Below, in pieces: positions 17,653 through 28,248 of a DNA stretch of 64,000 bases. The stretch's first letter is position 1, and each line of letters opens with the position of its first letter. Source of the DNA: Thermotoga sp. SG1 (GTDB taxonomy: Bacteria; Thermotogota; Thermotogae; Thermotogales; Thermotogaceae); NCBI RefSeq assembly GCF_002865985.1, contig NZ_LNDD01000003.1, positions 423,842 to 487,841 of the forward strand, read 5' to 3'. The notes under the pieces were generated by a model that was given only the letters and a program-made list of their open reading frames with translations, was not told the origin of the DNA and did not search any database. The position numbers and the translations under genes are program-made.

Positions 17653-18318
17653 ATGGGAATTCTGTCTGAAAAGGACGTGGCGTATCTCAAGGATCTTTTC
17701 AACAAAGAACTGGAGAAAAAAGTGAAGGTGCTGCTCTTCAAGACCGACGACAAAGCACGCTGTCAGTACTGTGAAATCACAGAACAGGTGCTCAACGAAC
17801 TGGTTTCCATCGATCCAAGGATTGAACTCGAAGTTCACGATTTTGACACCGAAAAAGAGGTGACCGAGAAGTACCAGGTGGAAATGGTTCCTGCCACAGT
17901 TTTGCTCTCTGAAGAGGGAAAGGACTACGGCATAAGGTTCTACGGTGTTCCTTCAGGCCACGAATTTGGCACACTCATACAGGATATCATCACAGTTTCA
18001 AAGGGAAAGCCACAACTTTCCGAAGAAAGCATACAGAAACTCCAAAGTCTTGAAGAACCGATAAGGATAAGCGTGTTCGTCACCCCGACGTGTCCTTACT
18101 GTCCAAGGGCGGTTCTGATGGCCCACAACATGGCTATGGCAAGCGACAAGATCATTGGAGAGATGATCGAGGCGAACGAATACTGGGAATTGAGTGAGAA
18201 ATTCGGTGTCTCCTCCGTTCCGCACATCGTGGTGAACAGGGATCCTTCAAAATTCTTCGTAGGAGCCTACCCTGAGAAGGAATTCATAAACGAGGTTTTG
18301 AGGCTTGCGAAGGGGTGA
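17653..18318 (+). CDS. Tandem-thioredoxin-fold glutaredoxin-like protein (PDI-like)
   Basis: A 221-residue protein of two thioredoxin folds. The first carries CQYC (37-40) and the second CPYC (147-150), the glutaredoxin-type active site. This is the archaeal and thermophile protein-disulfide-oxidoreductase layout. The neighbour encodes a thioredoxin reductase, and the T. maritima pair was reported to work together as a redox couple (memory of TM0868/TM0869). Both redox sites look intact. Confidence 0.9.
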   Translation: MGILSEKDVAYLKDLFNKELEKKVKVLLFKTDDKARCQYCEITEQVLNELVSIDPRIELEVHDFDTEKEVTEKYQVEMVPATVLLSEEGKDYGIRFYGVPSGHEFGTLIQDIITVSKGKPQLSEESIQKLQSLEEPIRISVFVTPTCPYCPRAVLMAHNMAMASDKIIGEMIEANEYWELSEKFGVSSVPHIVVNRDPSKFFVGAYPEKEFINEVLRLAKG

Positions 18319-18324
18319 TGAAAT

Positions 18325-19278
18325 GTGGTTTTCTTCGACACTGGTTCTGTGAAGAAAAAAGAGATCAAAGATAGATACGACATAGTGGTCGTCGGTGCAG
18401 GGCCAGCAGGTCTTGCTTCTGCCATATATGCAAGAAGAGCGGGATTGTCTGTTCTTGTTGTTGAAAAGGCGATCGAAGGTGGGTATGTAAATCTCACTCA
18501 CCTGGTTGAGAACTATCCGGGCTTTCCAAAAATATCGGGTGAGGAACTCGCCTCGAAGTTTAAAGAACACGCGGAAAGCTTTGGTGCAGACATCTACAAC
18601 GCAGAAGTTGTAAAACTTGAAGTTCAAGAAAATAAAAAAGTGGTCGAACTTGATGATGGTAAGAAAATAGAAGCTCCTGTGGTGATCGTTGCAACGGGTG
18701 CCAATCCAAAGAGACTGAACGTTCCCGGAGAAAAGGAGTTTTTCGGAAGGGGAGTCTCTTACTGTGCAACGTGTGACGGATACCTGTTTGCAGGAAAGGA
18801 CATCGTGGTTGTTGGAGGAGGAGACAGTGCGTGCGATGAATCGATCTTTCTCTCCAACATCGTAAACAAGATCACGATGGTCCAGCTTCTGGAAACCCTC
18901 ACCGCGGCGAAGGTTCTCCAGGAAAGGGTGTTGAACAATCCGAAGATAGAGGTGATCTACAATTCCACGGTGAAGGAGATACGGGGAAAAGACAAGGTTG
19001 AAGAGGTCGTCATAGAGAACGTGAAGACCGGTGAAACGAAGGTGCTGAAAACCGAAGGAGTGTTCATATTCATAGGACTGGATCCCAATTCCAAATTGCT
19101 CGAAGGACTCGTTGAGTTGGATCCTTATGGCTACGTTATAACGGACGAAAACATGGAGACAAGTATCAAAGGTCTTTACGCTGTTGGAGATGTGAGGAAG
19201 AAGAACCTCAGGCAGATTGTTACAGCAGTCGCAGACGGAGCCATAGCGGTAGAGCACGCTGCAAAGCATTACTTCTGA
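18325..19278 (+). CDS. trxB: Thioredoxin reductase-like flavoprotein
   Basis: A 317-residue FAD enzyme that passes electrons from nicotinamide to the adjacent glutaredoxin-like protein. It shows GAGPAG (24-29) for FAD, the redox pair CATC (147-150), GGGDSA (164-169) for the nicotinamide and a C-terminal GLYAVGDV. The HRRxxxR signature that grips the 2'-phosphate of NADPH is absent; the equivalent stretch reads TMVQLLETLTAA (184-195). The start is GTG 18325 after AGGGGTGA; an ATG two bases earlier is out of frame and stops quickly. The 3' end overlaps the convergent PBP gene by ten bases. Confidence 0.92.
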   Translation: MVFFDTGSVKKKEIKDRYDIVVVGAGPAGLASAIYARRAGLSVLVVEKAIEGGYVNLTHLVENYPGFPKISGEELASKFKEHAESFGADIYNAEVVKLEVQENKKVVELDDGKKIEAPVVIVATGANPKRLNVPGEKEFFGRGVSYCATCDGYLFAGKDIVVVGGGDSACDESIFLSNIVNKITMVQLLETLTAAKVLQERVLNNPKIEVIYNSTVKEIRGKDKVEEVVIENVKTGETKVLKTEGVFIFIGLDPNSKLLEGLVELDPYGYVITDENMETSIKGLYAVGDVRKKNLRQIVTAVADGAIAVEHAAKHYF

Positions 19279-21020
19279 TCACCCAGGATCAAAACAACCT
19301 TTCCTTCCAGGGGATGATTGGGTGGAGGTGTCTGATCGGATACCATCCACCCTTTGCCTTTCAGTTCCACATCCTTGACACCGAGTTCTTCCAACACAAG
19401 GAGGGCGTCTCTCACCGGTAGGCCCACCAGATTGGGCATCAAACCTCTTATGAGGGTTATTTTTTTCTCCTTTTTTTCTATTAGAAGTTCCACTATCTTT
19501 CTGAATACAGGAGCAGCAACGTCACCTCCGTAGAACGCTCCAGAAGGACTGTCCAGATGCACCATTATCATGTATTTGGGATCGTCCGCAGGGAAGAAAC
19601 CCACAAAGAGAGAGTGATAGAGATCCTGGTACTTTCCCCCAACGGCCTTTTGAGCTGTTCCCGTTTTGCCAGCGATCTCCAATCCCCTGATTTGTGCAAA
19701 CCTTCCCGTACCCTCTTCAACGACTTCTATCATGGCTTTCTTGATCGTCTCTGCTGTTGTTTCAGAAAAGACCTTCCTCTTCTCAACAGGACTTTCCTTC
19801 AAAATGGACGGTTTTATCCAGTATCCTCCGTTGGCAAACACGTTGAGGGAAGCCACAAGTTGAATGGGTGTAACACCGATTCCTTGGCCTATGGAGATCT
19901 CCGCCGGATCTATGAGTGACCACTCTTTTGGATTTCTCAGTATTCCATCGATTTCTCCTTCCATTTCCACTCCTGTCTTTTCTCCAAAACCTGCTCTTTT
20001 CAACCATTCATAGAATCCTTCAACTCCTATGTGTTTTACGATCAGATCTCCTACCCTCACACTCATAACGTTACAGGATTTCACGATTCCAGTGAGAAAG
20101 TCAACCTTTCCGTGTTTTTCTATGTCTCTTATGATGATGTTCAGTTCTTCAACAGGCTTTATCTCTCCTTGACATTCTATGGAAAAAGACGGTGAAGCAG
20201 ACCTTGTTTCGAGTGCAATAGCGTAAACCACGGGTTTTATGGTGGAACCGGGCTCTATATAACCACCGATCAGATCGTTCCAACTCCTTGTGGTCACCAT
20301 TGAAAGGATCTTTCCCGTTTTTGATTCCATGACAATGGCATGTCCTGCTTCTGCGGAAAACTCTTTCACAGCGTCGGAAATAATTCTATAGACATGTCTT
20401 TGAAGATCCAGGTCGATGGACAAATGAACATCCTGACCATCCTCTGGTAGGATGTAGTCGGTAAGAACAGGAGAAAGCCTTGCGCCTCTGTATAGAAACT
20501 CCAGAGCTCCCTTTCTTTTCCCTTTTAGGACATCGTCGAAGAAACCTTCAACACCGCCTCTTCCTTGACCGTTCAGAACCGCACCTGTCAGCACACCTAC
20601 GCTGTAATCTTGAAACCTTTTTCTTCTGTACTCCACTTCCAAGCTGACAAAGGGTAAGATATCTGGGTCGAGTCTTTTCAGAACACTTTCCTTATCTTCT
20701 GCTTCTGTTAGTCTGTAGAATCTGTACTTCAGGATCTCCTCTGGATCTTTTTCGATACCACAGGCCTTCAGAGTCCTCTCAAGAGCACTCTTGTTACCAT
20801 TCCGCCTTTTGAAAAAATCGACATCCAGATAGGCAACATAAACCGGAGAATCGTAAGCGATCTTTCTTCCCCTTGCGTCCAGAATACTACCGCGCTTTGG
20901 AGGGATTGAAACATACCAGTGGGACTTCTGTCCTACAGGGGGAAAGAAGAAAAGGTTTATGAACGAGACCGCCAGAAATAACATGAACACTGCCAGAAGC
21001 AGAGCCAACCTTTTCTCCAT
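19269..21020 (-). CDS. ftsI: Division-type penicillin-binding protein (FtsI/PBP2b-like) with one PASTA domain
   Basis: A transpeptidase that cross-links septal peptidoglycan. The 583 residues hold a membrane anchor (about 5-27), a dimerisation domain starting near RGSILDARGRKIA, and the transpeptidase domain with STIK (259-262), SCN (315-317) and KTGTA (452-456). A single C-terminal PASTA domain follows (about 525-583). Position after rsmH and an ftsL-like gene fits the division cluster and supports FtsI over an elongation PBP. The stop lies ten bases inside the convergent trxB. Confidence 0.9.
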   Translation of the reverse strand: MEKRLALLLAVFMLFLAVSFINLFFFPPVGQKSHWYVSIPPKRGSILDARGRKIAYDSPVYVAYLDVDFFKRRNGNKSALERTLKACGIEKDPEEILKYRFYRLTEAEDKESVLKRLDPDILPFVSLEVEYRRKRFQDYSVGVLTGAVLNGQGRGGVEGFFDDVLKGKRKGALEFLYRGARLSPVLTDYILPEDGQDVHLSIDLDLQRHVYRIISDAVKEFSAEAGHAIVMESKTGKILSMVTTRSWNDLIGGYIEPGSTIKPVVYAIALETRSASPSFSIECQGEIKPVEELNIIIRDIEKHGKVDFLTGIVKSCNVMSVRVGDLIVKHIGVEGFYEWLKRAGFGEKTGVEMEGEIDGILRNPKEWSLIDPAEISIGQGIGVTPIQLVASLNVFANGGYWIKPSILKESPVEKRKVFSETTAETIKKAMIEVVEEGTGRFAQIRGLEIAGKTGTAQKAVGGKYQDLYHSLFVGFFPADDPKYMIMVHLDSPSGAFYGGDVAAPVFRKIVELLIEKKEKKITLIRGLMPNLVGLPVRDALLVLEELGVKDVELKGKGWMVSDQTPPPNHPLEGKVVLILGDQK

Positions 21021-21029
21021 CTAATTCCT

Positions 21030-22293
<1,264 letters not shown>

Positions 22294-22400
22294 TCAGGCT
22301 TCTGATGGGAATTATGTGGTGAAATATCTTGATATACGGGTGTATACCTATTGTGTCGATGAAAGAGGATGGTGCTGTTTATTGGGTGTTACTTTTTTGT

Positions 22401-22430
22401 TTATCATTCTTAATAATAAAGTGCTAATAT
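22401..22430 (+). promoter_or_regulatory. clpC promoter region with a degenerate CIRCE-like repeat
   Basis: TTATCATTC (22401-22409), a nine-base spacer and AAGTGCTAA (22419-22427) match the two CIRCE arms at 7 of 9 and 8 of 9 positions with the correct spacing. The same bases can be read as a promoter, TTATCA (22401-22406), 18 bases, TAATAT (22425-22430). HrcA binding here would block it directly. Both readings are inferred from sequence. Confidence 0.55.
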
Positions 22431-22451
22431 ATTTCGCCGGAGGTGAGACAT

Positions 22452-24830
22452 ATGAGAAACCTGAACGACAAGATGAAGGATATCTTTGAAAAGAGTGTGG
22501 AGGATCTCAAAGACAGAAACCAGAATTTACTTAGACCTGAGCACATTCTCCTTCAGATCCTGTACGACGAAAACGACGTCACAAAGATACTGGAAGAACT
22601 CAATGTGAACACGGAAGAGATTGCCGACGAACTGGAGGGTTACATCGATTCCCAGTACGGGATATTCTATGGATTTTCCGATCAGGTGTACGTTTCCAGA
22701 GAGCTTTCGTACATCCTGGAACTGGCAAGGAAGGAAGCCAGGCTCTTCAAGCAGAAAGACGTGGGGCCTCTGCACTTCCTCCTGGGCCTTCTGAGGGATG
22801 GTTCAACGCATGCAGCGCGCGTTCTCAAAAAGTATGGAGTGGACTACGAAAAGGTGCTTCAGAAAGTGAAAGAGCACGAAGAGGAGTTTGTGGATAAGCA
22901 ATCACCGATCACGGCGTTTGCCACAGATCTGACGAAGCTTGCCAAGGAAGGAAAGATCGGTCCCATCATAGGAAGGGAAAAAGAAATCGAGCGCGTGATA
23001 GAGATCTTGATGAGGCGAACGAAGAACAATCCAATACTCATCGGAGATCCTGGAGTGGGGAAAACGGCCATCGTGGAAGGACTTGCTCAGAGGATCGTGG
23101 AGGGGAAAGTACCCGATCCTTTAAAAGGTGTGCGTGTGTTGATGGTCGATCTTGGTAGGATGATAGCGGGTACCAAGTACAGAGGTGAGTTCGAAGAAAG
23201 GCTAAAATCCTTCCTCGACGAAGTGATGAAACAGAAAGAAAAAACCATTCTGTTCATCGATGAAATCCATACCATAGTCGGAGCGGGAGCAGCTGAAGGG
23301 GCAATGGATGCGGCCAACATGTTGAAACCCGCCCTTGCCCGAGGTGAAATCAGGGTCATAGGAGCAACCACACTGGATGAATACAGAAAGCACATAGAAA
23401 AGGACAAAGCACTCGCCAGAAGATTTCAGCCGGTTTTGGTGAAGGAACCCAGTGTGGAGGAAACGATAGAGATCCTGAAAGGCCTCAAGAGGGTTTATGA
23501 AGAACATCATAAGGTCAAAATAGAAGATGAAGCAATAGAGGCTGCCGCGAAGCTTTCTGCAAGGTACATAACAGACAGATTCCTCCCGGACAAGGCAATC
23601 GACCTGCTGGATGAAGCAGCTGCGAGGGTGAAACTGGGCTTCTCAAAACAGAAAAAGGATGAGGCAAGGCTTCAGGAACTCGAAAGAAAGATAAAAGAAC
23701 TTGAGAACAGAATCGACGAGCTCACCGTGAGGTCCCAGTACAAAGAAGTTGCAGATCTCAAGAAGGAACTTTTCAAACTGAAGAGCGAATACGAAGCCCT
23801 GAAGAGTGGAAGGCCGGTCGTCACAGCAGAGAAAATAGCGGAAGTTGTGGAATCCTGGTCTGGAGTACCTGTGTCCAGAATAGTGGAGTCGGAGAAAGAG
23901 AAGTTGCTCAAACTTGAAGAGATCATACACCAGAGACTGGTGGATCAGGAAGAGGCCGTCAGAGTTGTGGCGGATGCCATAAGAAAAGCACGTGCGGGGA
24001 TAAAAGATCCAAACAGACCTGTTGGAACGTTCCTCTTTTTGGGACCAACGGGTGTTGGAAAAACAGAGCTTGCAAAAACACTCGCCGAGGTGCTCTTTGG
24101 AAGTGAAAACGCCCTCATTCGAATCGACATGAGTGAGTACATGGAAAAGCACGCCGTTTCCAAACTGATAGGAGCACCACCGGGTTACGTAGGATACGAA
24201 GAAGGTGGTCAGCTCACAGAGGCTGTGAGAAGAGGACCGTACAGCGTGATCCTGCTCGACGAGATAGAAAAGGCTCATCCAGATGTTTTTAACATACTGC
24301 TTCAGATCATGGATGATGGTAGACTGACCGATGCCAAAGGAAACGTCGTGGATTTTAAAAACACGATCATAATAATGACGAGTAACATAGCAAGCGATCT
24401 TATCTTGAACTTCGTCAGAGAAGGCAAAAGCTTCGAGGAGATCGAAGAGAAAGTGAGAGAAGAGTTGAAACACTACTTCAGACCGGAGTTCATAAACAGG
24501 ATAGACCACGTGGTCGTGTTCAAACCACTCACCAAGGAACATATGAAACAGATAGTGGAGATCATGTTGAAAAGACTCGAAGGTCGTTTGAAGGACAAAA
24601 GTATAAGACTGACCATCACCGATGCAGCAAAAGAGTACCTTGCAGAAAAGGGGTATGACCCAACCTTCGGAGCAAGACCGTTGAGAAGACTCATTGAAAG
24701 GGAGATAGAGACACCTCTGGCTAGGATGATCATAGCAGGCGAGGTCAAAGAAGGTCAGACGGTAAGAGTAGACTTCAACGGTGAAAAACTGATACTCGAG
24801 GTTGCAAGAGAGATCGAGAAGGTGAGTTGA
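22452..24830 (+). CDS. clpC: ClpC-like AAA+ unfoldase/disaggregase (Hsp100)
   Basis: A 792-residue two-ring AAA+ protein: Clp N domain (1-145), first ATPase domain with GDPGVGKT, a short coiled-coil middle region with UVR-like text (about 395-450), and a second ATPase domain with GPTGVGKT and FRPEFINRID. The short middle region argues against ClpB. However, the loop after MTSN that normally carries the ClpP-binding tripeptide ([VIL]GF) reads LILNFVREGK with no such motif, so partnership with ClpP is uncertain. ATG 22452 follows GGAGGTGAGACAT; an in-frame GTG at 22443 is inside that site. Confidence 0.9.
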   Translation: MRNLNDKMKDIFEKSVEDLKDRNQNLLRPEHILLQILYDENDVTKILEELNVNTEEIADELEGYIDSQYGIFYGFSDQVYVSRELSYILELARKEARLFKQKDVGPLHFLLGLLRDGSTHAARVLKKYGVDYEKVLQKVKEHEEEFVDKQSPITAFATDLTKLAKEGKIGPIIGREKEIERVIEILMRRTKNNPILIGDPGVGKTAIVEGLAQRIVEGKVPDPLKGVRVLMVDLGRMIAGTKYRGEFEERLKSFLDEVMKQKEKTILFIDEIHTIVGAGAAEGAMDAANMLKPALARGEIRVIGATTLDEYRKHIEKDKALARRFQPVLVKEPSVEETIEILKGLKRVYEEHHKVKIEDEAIEAAAKLSARYITDRFLPDKAIDLLDEAAARVKLGFSKQKKDEARLQELERKIKELENRIDELTVRSQYKEVADLKKELFKLKSEYEALKSGRPVVTAEKIAEVVESWSGVPVSRIVESEKEKLLKLEEIIHQRLVDQEEAVRVVADAIRKARAGIKDPNRPVGTFLFLGPTGVGKTELAKTLAEVLFGSENALIRIDMSEYMEKHAVSKLIGAPPGYVGYEEGGQLTEAVRRGPYSVILLDEIEKAHPDVFNILLQIMDDGRLTDAKGNVVDFKNTIIIMTSNIASDLILNFVREGKSFEEIEEKVREELKHYFRPEFINRIDHVVVFKPLTKEHMKQIVEIMLKRLEGRLKDKSIRLTITDAAKEYLAEKGYDPTFGARPLRRLIEREIETPLARMIIAGEVKEGQTVRVDFNGEKLILEVAREIEKVS

Positions 24831-24852
24831 GGGGGATTATCCCCCTCTTTTT
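24829..24852. terminator. Bidirectional terminator between clpC and tsaB
   Basis: GAGGGGGA (24829-24836) pairs with TCCCCCTC (24840-24847) around TTA, followed by TTTTTC on the plus strand. It lies between the convergent clpC and tsaB ends, and the last codons of tsaB run into its right arm. Confidence 0.85.
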
Positions 24853-25460
24853 CTTTCCCAGTTCAACTCCGCTATGGACTTTTGAAGATAGAGAGGCTCT
24901 ATCTCGTAGTAATGCACAAATCTTCCTTCTTTAAACGCCTTTTCTGTTTCCTCAACGAGCACTTTCGGTGATATGAAGATTTCTTCTTCCAGAACAGCGG
25001 AGGGTTTTGTTTCTGAAAGGATCTTCTGTACCTCCTCGTCTGAGAAAACGGAGGGTTCTTTGATGGTGTTCAGAAGATCTCCCTGTTTCGAGTAGACTGC
25101 AAAGTAGCGATAACCCTTACGTGCCCTTCTGGAAACAAGGACCGTACCATCGATGGGAAGGCTCTTCACGGCCATTTCGAAAGAGTTCAGAGGAACAACG
25201 GGAATATCGAAAGGAGCCGTTATACCTATGATGGTTGCGATTCCAACTCTGAGTCCAGTTAGCGTCCCAGGGCCGATACCCACTCCCACAGCGCTCAGAT
25301 CTTTCACAGAGATACTATTTTCACTCAAGAGCCTCTCTATCAGAACAGGAAGTACCTCTGCGTGTTTTTTCTGCCCTGTGTAGGAGACTTCGATTACATC
25401 TTCATCTCTTTTCAGACCAACTCTTATTCTTTGAGAGGTATCCAGCGCCAGCACGATCAT
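24837..25460 (-). CDS. tsaB: tRNA threonylcarbamoyladenosine biosynthesis protein TsaB
   Basis: TsaB is the inactive partner that activates TsaD in t6A synthesis. The 207-residue protein has the ASKHA fold signature VLALDTSQ at the start and GVGIGPGTLTGLRVGI near residue 60-75. The T. maritima protein (TM0874) has a solved structure (memory). It is the last gene of a minus-strand run with the two genes upstream. Confidence 0.92.
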   Translation of the reverse strand: MIVLALDTSQRIRVGLKRDEDVIEVSYTGQKKHAEVLPVLIERLLSENSISVKDLSAVGVGIGPGTLTGLRVGIATIIGITAPFDIPVVPLNSFEMAVKSLPIDGTVLVSRRARKGYRYFAVYSKQGDLLNTIKEPSVFSDEEVQKILSETKPSAVLEEEIFISPKVLVEETEKAFKEGRFVHYYEIEPLYLQKSIAELNWERKRGG

Positions 25461-25469
25461 TTTTTCACC

Positions 25470-25943
25470 TCATATTATGCTGTCCACTTCTCGTACGAAG
25501 AATTCGTAGTTTTTAAAATCCCAGCCTCTTCTTTCAAAAAAGTACTTCATGAAATCTGCCACCACTTCATCTCTGTTTTTGCTCTTCACGGCGGAGTACG
25601 GAACGTAGAGTGCGTATCTGTTTCCCTCTGAATGGATCTTCATGTAATCGTGATCTTCCAAATAGGAGGCTTCTTCCACGAAGACGTTCAGAGTCGCCCA
25701 CTCTCCAAGGGGAAGTCTGGTGGCATCGGTTTCCGGGATTAAGGCTTTCAAAATAAAACTCGGAATTTGTTCCTGATCTTCCAAAACGTTGATCTTGAGG
25801 AAAATCCTTCCTGCCGACTCCGAGTTCACAACGTCCAAGGTGATACCGGTTTCTCGCAAGATCTCCCTGATTTTCTTCTCGAAGTCTCTGGTATCTATGT
25901 CCTTTCTCCGGTAGAAGATCTCCAGGCTGTCCATCAGTTTCAA
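25470..25943 (-). CDS. Conserved Thermotoga protein of unknown function (TM0875-like)
   Basis: A 157-residue soluble protein with no motif I recognise. It is acidic and mixed alpha/beta in character. The T. maritima orthologue TM0875 was solved by structural genomics without a function being assigned (memory). The start is taken as TTG 25943, six bases after GGGGTGTAG; ATG 25934 is possible but further from the site. It lies three bases after the cation efflux gene and nine before tsaB, so the three are probably cotranscribed. Confidence 0.75.
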   Translation of the reverse strand: MKLMDSLEIFYRRKDIDTRDFEKKIREILRETGITLDVVNSESAGRIFLKINVLEDQEQIPSFILKALIPETDATRLPLGEWATLNVFVEEASYLEDHDYMKIHSEGNRYALYVPYSAVKSKNRDEVVADFMKYFFERRGWDFKNYEFFVREVDSII

Positions 25944-25946
25944 CGC

Positions 25947-26861
25947 CTACACCCCTTTCTTCACACCAAAACCCTCTTTCTCCACATTACCAAGAGGTTC
26001 CACGTGTATCGTCAAATCCTCTATATCGTCTCTTTTGCTCATTATCTCTTCTCTTATTTTCACGGTCAGGTCGTGAGCGTCTTCCACGGTCATCGATCCA
26101 TCAACTTCTATATCCATCTCTATGTAATATTTCGTTCCCACTTTTCTCACCCTGACCCTGTGAGGGTTGTGTACATCTGGAAACTTTTCTAAAACCCTGA
26201 AGATGTCTGTGTATATATCTAATTCCGATTCTTTCATTCCATCCATCAACTCGAAGGCAGCCTCGTAGAAGATCTGGAAAGAAGTTCTGAGGATCATTAT
26301 CGAAACGAATATCGCAAGAACACTGTCCAGCCACCACCAACCGAGTGTCTTCATCGCTATCATTCCAGCCAGCACGGCGCCGGAGATCATGATGTCGTTT
26401 CTCATGTTCAGAGCGTCACTGATCGTGGCAAGGCTGTTGAGACGCTTTCCAAGTGACAGTTTGTACAGGAAAAGGAAAGTTTTTCCTGCAGCAGAAGCCC
26501 CAACAACGAAGAAGGCAGGAAAAGTTAACTCCAGAGAGATCTCGCCGGTGATCAGTCTTTTTATGGACTCTAGCAACAAGGAAGCTCCTGCATAGAACAT
26601 GATGAACGAGATGATCTTTGAAGCCACAGCCTCCACTCTTCCGTGACCGTAGGGATGAGTTCTGTCGGGGGGTTTTCCCGAAATGCGCGCCGACAGGAGA
26701 ATGACAAAAGATGTGAATATGTCGGTTGACGTATCTATTCCATCTGCAAGTATCGCATAACTTCCTGTGAAAAGTCCTGTGATCACCTTCAACAACGCAA
26801 GGGCAGTGTTCCCAACGATTCCAACCCAGGCACCCTTTTTTATCTCATCGTGCCTTTCCAA
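25947..26861 (-). CDS. Cation diffusion facilitator (zinc/divalent metal efflux)
   Basis: A 304-residue CDF protein with six membrane helices (about 10-205) and a cytosolic C-terminal domain (about 210-295). Metal-site residues appear as the ADGIDTSTD and HPYGHGRVE segments, and SDALNMRNDI in helix V. In the first motif the usual HxxxD site is represented by Asp residues. The start is TTG 26861 after GAGGTGAGG. Its upstream gap is almost filled by the enolase terminator. Confidence 0.9.
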   Translation of the reverse strand: MERHDEIKKGAWVGIVGNTALALLKVITGLFTGSYAILADGIDTSTDIFTSFVILLSARISGKPPDRTHPYGHGRVEAVASKIISFIMFYAGASLLLESIKRLITGEISLELTFPAFFVVGASAAGKTFLFLYKLSLGKRLNSLATISDALNMRNDIMISGAVLAGMIAMKTLGWWWLDSVLAIFVSIMILRTSFQIFYEAAFELMDGMKESELDIYTDIFRVLEKFPDVHNPHRVRVRKVGTKYYIEMDIEVDGSMTVEDAHDLTVKIREEIMSKRDDIEDLTIHVEPLGNVEKEGFGVKKGV

Positions 26862-26880
26862 CGAACCTCACCTCAATGAG

Positions 26881-26906
26881 AAAAGGCCCACCGGAGTGGG
26901 CCTTTT

Positions 26907-26907
<1 letters not shown>
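26881..26907 (-). terminator. Enolase terminator
   Basis: On the minus strand GGCCCAC (26902-26896) and GTGGGCC (26891-26885) form a seven-pair stem with a four-base loop, followed by TTTT. It starts directly after the enolase stop codon. Confidence 0.9.
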
Positions 26908-28226
<1,319 letters not shown>

Positions 28227-28248
28227 TCAATATTGTACCCCATTCCGA

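Noticed and set aside
18323..18352. ATG at 18323 as trxB start
   Set aside because: It is out of frame with the reductase and runs into a stop after nine codons; GTG 18325 is in frame.
22331..22352. Short inverted repeat TATAC-GGGT-GTATA in the rsmH-clpC gap
   Set aside because: Five-base arms in AT-rich DNA are expected by chance, and it is not placed over either promoter.
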